Below are positions 58,067 to 64,000 of a DNA stretch of 64,000 nucleotides, one piece after another. The notes below the pieces were generated by a model, which ran no database searches, had not been told where the DNA came from, and saw nothing but the letters and a program-made list of their open reading frames with translations. Both the position numbers and the translations under genes were made by a program. Numbering within the stretch: position 1 is the first letter of the stretch; every line of letters starts with the position of its first letter. This DNA comes from Cellulomonas persica (GTDB lineage: Bacteria > Actinomycetota > Actinomycetes > Actinomycetales > Cellulomonadaceae), in NCBI RefSeq assembly GCF_007989825.1, contig NZ_BJUA01000004.1, forward strand, positions 124,001-188,000, given 5' to 3'.

Positions 58067-58221
58067 GCACCGACGACCAGCCTGCGAGCACGCCCGACCC
58101 GGACGAGCTCGCGGACGAGATCCGGGCCGACGCGCGCGCCGAGCGTCGCGTGCTGTGGGTCGCGCTCGTCGGCCTGCTGGTCACCGCGGCGGTGCTCGTC
58201 GTGCTCGGTGCCCTGCGATGA
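58063..58221 (+). CDS. small single-helix membrane protein of the glycan operon (52 aa)
   Basis: An acidic N-terminus STDDQPASTPDPDELADEIRADARAERR followed by one helix VLWVALVGLLVTAAVLVVLGAL. It overlaps the synthase stop and the kinase start, each in ATGA, so it is certainly translated in the operon. By analogy with PgaD-like subunits it may assist the synthase; sequence alone does not prove it. Confidence 0.8.
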   Translation: MSTDDQPASTPDPDELADEIRADARAERRVLWVALVGLLVTAAVLVVLGALR

Positions 58222-60032
58222 GCGCGGAGCGCACGGGCCGGGACCGTCGGCGACCCGGGACCCGTCTCGTGCGACTCGTCTCACGGTTCACCGGCCCCGA
58301 GGCGGGCGTGCTCGAGCGCCAGCAGCCGTTCGTCGTGGCGTTCGCGCTGTCGATGATCGTCCTGTGGTTGGTCCCGTCGCTCGTCACCGATCCCGCTCTG
58401 GTCGCGGTGGCCGCCGCGATCGCGGTCGCGGTGCCGGTGCTGGCCGTCCTGCTGCCCTGGCAGCGTTGGCCGGAGTGGGCCCCGGACGTGCTGCCGGTCG
58501 TCTCGCTGCTGGCGATCGCGCTGCTGCGCACCGGGACCGGCGGGCCGGGGTCGGTGTTCGCGGCGCTCATCTTCCTGCCCGTGCTCACGCTCGCAGCGCA
58601 GCGCGGCCGGCGCGGGGTCGTCATCGCCACCGTCGGCGTGGTGGCGGTCGTGTTCACGCCGGTCGTGTTCGAGCCGGCGACGTTCACCGTGCAGACCGTC
58701 GCCCGCGCGATCGTCGTCGCGCTCGTCGCGCTGCTCCAGGCGGTCGTCGCGCACGAGGCGACCGAGCGGCTGCGCGCGCGCAACGCCGCGCTCGACCGGC
58801 TGCGGGTCCACCAGGACGAGCTGCTCGACATCGTCCGGCGCGACGCCGAGGTGATCGCGCGCGTGGCGAGCGAGCGCGAGCTGGCGCTCGAGCAGCTCGT
58901 CTCGGTCATCGACTCCGCGACCGAGCAGGCGATCATCGCGACCGACTCCGCGGGCGTCGTCCAGGTGTTCAACGCCGGTGCCGAACGCCTGCTCGGGTTC
59001 GCGCAGGGCGAGGTCGTGGGCCGCGCGAACCTCACTCGGTTCCACGAGCCCGCCGAGCTCGCCGAACGGTACCGGGCCCTGTTCGGGCACGACGCGCGTG
59101 GTGAGGGTGCTCAGGCGGACCGTCGCCTCCTCGAGGCGGTCGTGGCGTCGGCGTCCGGCGGCGGCTCGCACGTGCGCGACTGGAGGTGGGTGCGACGCGA
59201 CGGCGAGACGCGCACGGTCCGGCTCGCCGTGACGCGCCGCGTCGACGCCGACGGCGCCAGCAGCGGGTTCGTCGTGGTCGCGACCGACGTCACGGCCGAA
59301 CGCGAGGCCGCCGCGCTCAAGGAGCAGTTCGTGAGCCTCGTGAGCCATGAGCTGCGCACGCCGCTGACCGCGGTGCTCGGCTACCTCGAGCTCGTCCAGG
59401 ACGGTACCGACCCGCTCACCGACGAGCAGCGCGAGTACCTCGCGATCGTGGAGCGCAACGCGCGTCGACAGCTGCGGCTCGTGAGCGACCTGCTGCTCAC
59501 GGCACAGCTCGAGGCGGGCCGGTTCGTCATCACGCCGCAGGACATGGACCTGGCCGAGGTGGCCCGCACGGCCCTCGCGTCCGCCGCGTACAGCGCGCAG
59601 GCCGCGCAGGTGCGGCTCGTCGAGCACGTCGAGACGACGCGGCTCGTCGCCGACCCGCTGCGGCTCGCGCAGGTCGTCGACAACCTCCTGAGCAACGCGA
59701 TCAAGTTCACGCAGCCCGGCGGGACCGTCGCGGTGTCCGTGGGGCCGGATCGCGACGACCACGCCGCGACGGGTGAGGCAGGAGCGGTGCTCGAGGTCAG
59801 CGACTCGGGTGTGGGGATCGCGCCCGACGAGATCGACCAGCTCACGCAGCGGTTCTTCCGGGCGGGCGCGGCCGCACGGGGTGCCGTCCCGGGCGTGGGC
59901 CTGGGGTTGTCGATCACCCGGGCCGTCGTCGAGGCGCACGGCGGCACGCTCGCGATCGCGAGCACCGTCGGGGAGGGCACGACCGTCACGGTCCGCCTCC
60001 CCGCGCGACCGCCCGAGACCCCCGCCGCCTGA
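58218..60032 (+). CDS. membrane PAS-sensor histidine kinase (604 aa)
   Basis: A multi-helix N-terminal sensor (about residues 35-185, six hydrophobic segments), a coiled coil, a PAS domain (TEQAIIATDSAGVVQVFNAGAERLLGFAQGEVVGRAN, about 232-345), a HisKA helix pair with phospho-His377 in LVSHELRTPLTAVLGYLELVQD, and a C-terminal HATPase with DNLLSNAIKF, DSGVGIAPDE and GVGLGLSITRAVVEAHGG. Last gene of the operon, starting inside the stop of the small membrane protein gene. With the receiver-PIG-L fusion as the only receiver in the operon, the deacetylase is its likely target. Confidence 0.94.
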   Translation: MSAERTGRDRRRPGTRLVRLVSRFTGPEAGVLERQQPFVVAFALSMIVLWLVPSLVTDPALVAVAAAIAVAVPVLAVLLPWQRWPEWAPDVLPVVSLLAIALLRTGTGGPGSVFAALIFLPVLTLAAQRGRRGVVIATVGVVAVVFTPVVFEPATFTVQTVARAIVVALVALLQAVVAHEATERLRARNAALDRLRVHQDELLDIVRRDAEVIARVASERELALEQLVSVIDSATEQAIIATDSAGVVQVFNAGAERLLGFAQGEVVGRANLTRFHEPAELAERYRALFGHDARGEGAQADRRLLEAVVASASGGGSHVRDWRWVRRDGETRTVRLAVTRRVDADGASSGFVVVATDVTAEREAAALKEQFVSLVSHELRTPLTAVLGYLELVQDGTDPLTDEQREYLAIVERNARRQLRLVSDLLLTAQLEAGRFVITPQDMDLAEVARTALASAAYSAQAAQVRLVEHVETTRLVADPLRLAQVVDNLLSNAIKFTQPGGTVAVSVGPDRDDHAATGEAGAVLEVSDSGVGIAPDEIDQLTQRFFRAGAAARGAVPGVGLGLSITRAVVEAHGGTLAIASTVGEGTTVTVRLPARPPETPAA

Positions 60033-60066
60033 CCGCCGGGCGGGTGCTGACGAGCGGCTCGGGAAC

Positions 60067-60080
60067 CGGACGTATCAGAC
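60067..60080. promoter_or_regulatory. 14-bp motif CGGACGTATCAGAC shared with 8125-8138
   Basis: Identical to the motif upstream of the DoxX-family gene, here 93 bp before the FAD oxidase start and 34 bp after the kinase stop. Preceded by GGAACC. Confidence 0.35.
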
Positions 60081-60173
60081 GACCTGGTCGGGCGTCCTGA
60101 TGTTCCGTGCGCCACCCCCAGGCGCTCCAGGATCCGACGGGCCGACACGGCTCTGGAACGAAGGACACCACCC

Positions 60174-61559
60174 ATGACCATCACGACGCCGATCGACGCA
60201 GGCTCCCGCCCCGCCGCCGACGCCGTGCGCGCGCTGACCGCCGCGGTCACGCGCGTGCACACCCCCGGCACCGAGGGCTACGCGCGCCTCACGACCACCC
60301 AGAACCTCGCGACGCCCGTCCAGCCGGTGGCCGTCGTCGAGGCGACCGACGCGCACGAGGTCGCCACGACCCTGCGACTGGCCGCCGAGGCAGGTGTGCG
60401 CGTGGCCGTGCAGGGCACCGGGCACGGCGTGACCGAGGCGATGACCGGCGCGGTGCTCGTGCACACCGCCGCGCTCGACGAGCTCACCGTCGACCCCGTC
60501 CGGCGCCGGGCGCGCATCGGCGCCGGTGTGCGCTGGTCCGCGGTGATCGAGGCCGCCGCGCCGCACGGGCTGGCACCCGTGTGCGGGTCGTCGCCGCACG
60601 TCGGCGTCGCCGGGTTCCTCACCGGCGGCGGCGTCGGGCCGCTCGCGCGCTCGCACGGGCTCTCGTCGGACTACGTCGAGGCGTTCGAGGTCGTCACGGG
60701 CGACGGCGTGGTGCGCCGCGCGAGCCGCACCGAGCACCCCGACCTGTTCTGGGGTCTGCGCGGCGGCAAGGGTGCGCTCGGGATCGTCACCGCGGTCGAG
60801 CTCGACCTGCCGCCCGTGGCGCAGGTGTACGGCGGCGCGCTGTGGTTCGCGGCCGAGGACGCCACGCCCGTGGTCCGCACGTGGGGCGTGTGGGCCGACC
60901 TGCTGCCGGCGGCGGCGACCACGTCGCTCGCGGTGCTGCGGCTGCCGGACCTCGAGCTCGTGCCGCCGCCGCTGCGCGGCCGCACGGTCGTGTGCGTACG
61001 GTTCGTCTGGACCGGCGACCCCGACGAGGGCGCCGAGCTCCTGCGCGCGGTGCGCGCCGTCGGGCAGCCGCTGGTCGACTCCGTCGCCGTGATGCCGTAC
61101 GCCGCGATCGGCGCCGTGCACGCCGACCCGGAGGATCCGATGCCGACCTCGGAGTCGACGTTCCTGCTCGAGGACTTCGGCCCCGAGGCCGTCGAGCGGT
61201 TCCTCGACCTCGTCGGACCGCACGTGCCCTCACCGCAGCTCATGGTCGAGGTGCGTCAGCTCGGCGGGAAGCTCCGCGAGGGCGACGACTGCGCGTTCGC
61301 GCACCGCGACGCGCCGTACTCGGTGTTCACCGCGGGCTTCGCGATCCCGGAGACGGCCGACGTCGTCGGCGGGGACGCGCGGCGCATCGCCCAGGGCCTG
61401 GCGCCGTGGTCGCGTGCCGGTGCGATGCCGAACTTCTCCACCGGCGCCGGCTGGCTCGAGCGTGCCTACCCCGCGCCCGTGGCCGCGCGCCTGCGTGAGC
61501 TGTCGCTCACGTACGACCCGGCGGGTGTCCTGCTCGCCGCCCGCGGGCTGCGCGACTGA
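60174..61559 (+). CDS. FAD-dependent oxidoreductase, berberine-bridge/6-HDNO type (461 aa)
   Basis: A PCMH-type flavoprotein oxidase. The FAD-binding domain reads VRVAVQGTGHGVTEAMTGAVLVHTAALDELTVDP, then HGLAPVCGSSPHVGVAGFLTGGGVGPLARSHGLSSDYVEAFEVVTGDGVVRRAS and DLFWGLRGGKGALGIVTAVELDL. The BBE C-terminal motif NFSTGAGWLERAYPAPVAARLRELSLTYDP closes it. The histidine that carries FAD covalently is likely in GTGHG. ATG at 60174. The substrate is unknown. The upstream region shares a 14-bp motif with the DoxX gene. Confidence 0.92.
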   Translation: MTITTPIDAGSRPAADAVRALTAAVTRVHTPGTEGYARLTTTQNLATPVQPVAVVEATDAHEVATTLRLAAEAGVRVAVQGTGHGVTEAMTGAVLVHTAALDELTVDPVRRRARIGAGVRWSAVIEAAAPHGLAPVCGSSPHVGVAGFLTGGGVGPLARSHGLSSDYVEAFEVVTGDGVVRRASRTEHPDLFWGLRGGKGALGIVTAVELDLPPVAQVYGGALWFAAEDATPVVRTWGVWADLLPAAATTSLAVLRLPDLELVPPPLRGRTVVCVRFVWTGDPDEGAELLRAVRAVGQPLVDSVAVMPYAAIGAVHADPEDPMPTSESTFLLEDFGPEAVERFLDLVGPHVPSPQLMVEVRQLGGKLREGDDCAFAHRDAPYSVFTAGFAIPETADVVGGDARRIAQGLAPWSRAGAMPNFSTGAGWLERAYPAPVAARLRELSLTYDPAGVLLAARGLRD

Positions 61560-61620
61560 CCGGCGGCCGGGGCAGGGTCGAGGGCAGGGTCGGCAGGCGG
61601 GTCGGCGCTCGGCTGGCAGG

Positions 61621-61941
61621 TCAGCGGTCGTCCGGCCCGCCGGCGGGGTCGCGCAGCGGTTCCGTGGTGGGCTGGACGGCCGCGTCGTTGCCCTCGTCGG
61701 CCGCACCCCCGCCCGCTCCGTCGCCCGGGGCGGGCGGGGGGCCGAACGTCGGCGCCGTGCGAAAGGTGGCGGGCACCTCGACGGAGTGCGTGAAGTCCGC
61801 GCCGGTGTGCCCGACGCGCGGGCCGACGAGCGCGCACGCACCGAGCAGCAGCGTCACGACGAGCCGGACCACCGCACCGCGGTCGGAGGAGAAGAACCCG
61901 GTCGCGGCGCCGGCCGGGCGCTCACCCCTGGAGGTACGCAT
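61621..61941 (-). CDS. small exported protein of the SipW/TasA-like operon (106 aa)
   Basis: A short protein: basic N-terminus with GAVVRLVVTLLLGACALVGPRVGHTGADF, which is one helix or an uncleaved signal with a possible lipobox-like LLGAC, then a Pro/Gly/Ala-rich tail. No domain is recognised. Its start overlaps the 3' end of the signal peptidase gene by 20 bases, so it belongs to the same operon. An accessory role in surface fibre export is inference. Confidence 0.6.
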   Translation of the reverse strand: MRTSRGERPAGAATGFFSSDRGAVVRLVVTLLLGACALVGPRVGHTGADFTHSVEVPATFRTAPTFGPPPAPGDGAGGGAADEGNDAAVQPTTEPLRDPAGGPDDR

Positions 61942-62641
61942 CCACGAACCTCTCGTCGGGGGTCGTGCTGCGCGGGCGGCGCCGGGAGTCGCGCACCGCG
62001 AGCAGCTCGAGCAGGCCGAGCGCCAGCAGCGGCGGGACGAGCATCACGGCCCGGCCGACGGCCGAGCCCGCCCACTGCAGCACCCACCCCCAGCCGGGGT
62101 GCACCTCGAGCACGATGCCGCGCACGCGCGTGTACGGCGTCGCGTTCGGGTCGTTCTCGGCGTTCGCGTCGCCGCGCGTGACGAGGTACTGGCTCTCGGC
62201 GGGGTCGCCCGTGTCCGGGTCGAGGACCTCGACCATGCGGCCGGTCTCCTCGTCCTGCTCGAGCGTCGGCAGGGTCACCAGGTCGACGATCCGGTGCGTC
62301 ACGAGCTGCTCGGAGCCGAGCGGCCAGAACGAGACGATCTGACCGACCTTGAGCTGCGACGGGTCGTCGACCTTGCGCATCACCACGGCGTCACCCGCGT
62401 CGAACACGGGCGCCATCGAGCCCGACGTGACGATCAGCAGACGCTGGTCGCGCGCCTGGAACCACAGCGGGACCGCGAGCGAGACCGCGAACGTGAGCGT
62501 GCCCAGGACGACGACGGTCCACAGCACGATCGACGTCGCGCCGCGCCAGCGGGGACGCCGCGGGGCCGGCTCGACCCGGACCGGGCGGGCGTCGCGTCGG
62601 TCGAGCTCGAGCGGCACCGGGTGTCGCGGCGGTCGGGGCAT
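61922..62641 (-). CDS. signal peptidase I, SipW-like (239 aa)
   Basis: A membrane-bound signal peptidase of the ER/SipW type. An N-terminal cytoplasmic Arg/Pro-rich part precedes TM1 (about residues 36-60). The catalytic region is LLIVTSGSMAPVFDAGDAVVMRKV with nucleophile Ser75. LVTHRIVDLV supplies the His that replaces the usual Lys, and VTRGDANAENDPNATPYTRVRG is the GDxNxxxD box. A C-terminal helix pair ends the protein. SipW-type enzymes process TasA-like fibre proteins; the gene directly downstream of a TasA-like protein gene fits that role exactly. Confidence 0.93.
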   Translation of the reverse strand: MPRPPRHPVPLELDRRDARPVRVEPAPRRPRWRGATSIVLWTVVVLGTLTFAVSLAVPLWFQARDQRLLIVTSGSMAPVFDAGDAVVMRKVDDPSQLKVGQIVSFWPLGSEQLVTHRIVDLVTLPTLEQDEETGRMVEVLDPDTGDPAESQYLVTRGDANAENDPNATPYTRVRGIVLEVHPGWGWVLQWAGSAVGRAVMLVPPLLALGLLELLAVRDSRRRPRSTTPDERFVDAYLQG

Positions 62642-62651
62642 CGTGGGTGGA

Positions 62652-63350
62652 TCAGGGACCGGTCACGCCCGACTCGTCGGGCTGCGAGGGATCGAAGTCG
62701 AGCTGGCGCGCGTCGAACTTCAGGGTGAGCGTCGCGGACGTGTCCTGGTAGGTGTTGTCGGCGTCGACGTCGAAGTCGATCCGGACGCACAGGTCCTCCG
62801 ACTCGGTCGCGCTCAGGAAGCGGTTCTCGGCGTTGGCGTAGTCGGCCGGGTCGCCCACGATCGGCGTGAGGCTCGTCGCGAGGCCGAAGGCGTTCGTCGA
62901 CGAGCTACGGCCGATCCGCCCCGTGGCGCTCGTCGTGCCGTCGAGCGTGCAGTTGCCCGCGGTGCGCGTGAAGATCGCGAGCCGCAGGCGGTCGGTGAGG
63001 GCTCCGGTCCCGTTGCCCGCGCCGTTCTCCGCCTCGTAGCTGATCGCGTACTGGTACCGCAGCGAACCGGCGTTCCGCACCTCGATCGGCGCGACGATCG
63101 AGGCACCCGGGAGCATGTTGTCGACCGGCACGCTGAACGACACCGCGTCCATCGTGAGGTTGACCGACCCGGTCTTGATCGCGTCGCTCGTCGTCTCGTT
63201 GTCCGTGAACAGCGCGGACGTCGTGAGCGACGTCACCCCGACGGCGGCCAGCCCGACGATCGTCACGGTCGCCCAGAGTCGACGGCGACGAGCGCGGTCG
63301 GCCTGCGCGGGCGCGGGGTTGACCATCTCCTCGAGCAGGTCATCCATCAT
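62652..63350 (-). CDS. SipW-dependent TasA/CalY-like surface protein (232 aa)
   Basis: A protein with the SipW-dependent signal: RARRRRLWATVTIVGLAAVGVTSLTTSALFTDNETTSDAIKTGSV, in which the short Ala/Thr region before FTDNE is the cleavage zone. The mature part is a beta-rich CalY/TasA-like domain, with VSFSVPVDNMLPGASIVAPIEVRNAGSLRYQYAISYEAENG and two cysteines (NCTLDG, EDLCVRI). TasA-type proteins form matrix fibres. First gene of a three-gene operon with its peptidase 10 bases downstream. The start is ATG 63350 or 63347. Confidence 0.88.
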   Translation of the reverse strand: MMDDLLEEMVNPAPAQADRARRRRLWATVTIVGLAAVGVTSLTTSALFTDNETTSDAIKTGSVNLTMDAVSFSVPVDNMLPGASIVAPIEVRNAGSLRYQYAISYEAENGAGNGTGALTDRLRLAIFTRTAGNCTLDGTTSATGRIGRSSSTNAFGLATSLTPIVGDPADYANAENRFLSATESEDLCVRIDFDVDADNTYQDTSATLTLKFDARQLDFDPSQPDESGVTGP

Positions 63351-63440
63351 CGGTCGTACTCCCCCAGGTCGGGCGGGCGGTCACAGCGGGTACACATCAA
63401 TCGGCATGCCACACCCGAACTTGACCAGTCTGCCCGACTT

Positions 63441-64000
63441 TCATCCGGATGATCGCACGCGCGTGGGTCTGCGGGGGTGAGTTCCGCCTCGTCCCTTGCC
63501 GCCCGGCGGCACGTCGGGCACCTCGTCGGCCGGGACCGCGGGGGAGTACAGGAAGCCCTGCGCGCGGTCCACCCCGAGGCGTCGCAGCGTCGCGGCCGTC
63601 TGCTCGTCCTCGACGCCCTCGGCGACGACGCGCAGCCCGAACGAGTGCGCGAGGTCGACCATGGCCTGCACGACGACCTCGGACCCCGAGCGGTCGCCGT
63701 CGCGCAGGTCGCCCACGAACAGCCGGTCGATCTTGAGCTCGCCGACGGGCAGGTCGCGCAGCTGGGAGATGGACGTGTTGCCGATCCCGAAGTCGTCGAT
63801 CGCGACGCGCACCCCGAGCGTGCCGAGCCGTTCGAGCACGGGCACGATCCTCGACGGGTCCGCCACGAGGGCGGTCTCGGTGATCTCGACCTCGAGCAGG
63901 TCCGCGGGCACGTCGTGCTGGGTCAGCAGTCCCTCGATCACGTCGACGACGGCGGTCGTCGTCACGTCGTGCGCCGACAGGTTGACCGCCACGGGCAGCG
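63441..64000 (-). CDS. EAL-domain protein, C-terminal part (partial at the window end)
   Basis: The C-terminal part of an EAL domain, which hydrolyses or binds cyclic di-GMP. Visible motifs are LPVAVNLSAHDV, LLEVEITETALV (ExT), VAIDDFGIGNTSISQLRDLPVGELKIDRLFV (DDFG-G region) and VAEGVEDEQTAATLRRLGVDRAQGFLYSPAVP. The 3' end is inside the window (stop at 63441); the 5' end lies beyond 64000, so any PAS or GGDEF domain is not seen. Metal and catalytic acidic residues look intact. A link to matrix control with the adjacent TasA-like operon is possible. Confidence 0.93.
   Translation of the reverse strand, partial: LPVAVNLSAHDVTTTAVVDVIEGLLTQHDVPADLLEVEITETALVADPSRIVPVLERLGTLGVRVAIDDFGIGNTSISQLRDLPVGELKIDRLFVGDLRDGDRSGSEVVVQAMVDLAHSFGLRVVAEGVEDEQTAATLRRLGVDRAQGFLYSPAVPADEVPDVPPGGKGRGGTHPRRPTRVRSSG

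Overview
The window reads as a chromosome segment of a motile, high-GC actinobacterium that degrades plant cell walls. The closest fit I recognise is Cellulomonas or a near relative. The main reason is a GH48 exocellulase of 1087 residues built as GH48, three fibronectin type III modules and a C-terminal CBM2, the architecture I associate with Cellulomonas fimi CbhB. A GH10 xylanase with CBM2 (Cex-like layout) and a GH62 arabinofuranosidase with a ricin-type lectin domain support it. GTG starts, GGAGG-type ribosome sites, ATGA overlaps and long GC-rich hairpin terminators without U-tracts are used throughout. No database search was run; every call rests on motifs, length, architecture and context.

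Layout. 1-340: Glu-Asp-Phe tRNA cluster on the minus strand. 487-2182: a zincin-like metalloprotein and an F420-type oxidoreductase, the latter flanked on both sides by a family of palindromic intergenic repeats. 2987-6718: galE and a pair of YcaQ/AlkZ-type winged-helix proteins. 6934-17400: M23 endopeptidase, DoxX, sugar O-acetyltransferase, a secreted ScyD/ScyE-like propeller, GNAT, chemoreceptor, FG-GAP propeller and an OafA-type acyltransferase. 17517-19942: an arsenic module (arsC, small protein and arsM, arsR-arsN). 20704-24291: GH10 xylanase, small metabolic genes and tRNA-Lys.

24292-31050 is a mosaic island beside tRNA-Lys. It carries an IS481 element, a cytosine-5 methyltransferase facing an HNH endonuclease, a Vsr nuclease, two unknown small genes behind a broken recombinase, an IS3 element and scrambled remnants (an Lsr2 C-terminus and a cysteine-rich fragment). 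31583-40134 returns to ordinary chromosome, with a SRPBCC/ArsR pair, the GH62 enzyme, two decayed genes and a GT39-like protein. 40287-43550 is the GH48 cellulase. 43869-50823 includes three paralogous membrane-anchored PQQ-like propellers with a VOC protein and the relic of a second VOC gene between them.

51767-53589 is an FMN reductase/flavin monooxygenase pair. 53742-60032 is the most striking part: a six-gene operon, almost all with 4-base overlaps. It encodes a receiver-PIG-L deacetylase fusion, an ATP-grasp enzyme, a PHP phosphoesterase, a processive GT2 synthase, a tiny membrane protein and a PAS histidine kinase. I infer a surface-glycan synthesis and modification system in which the kinase phosphorylates the deacetylase directly, with no DNA-binding output. 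The window ends with an FAD oxidase, a SipW/TasA-like secretion operon and the C-terminal part of an EAL protein.
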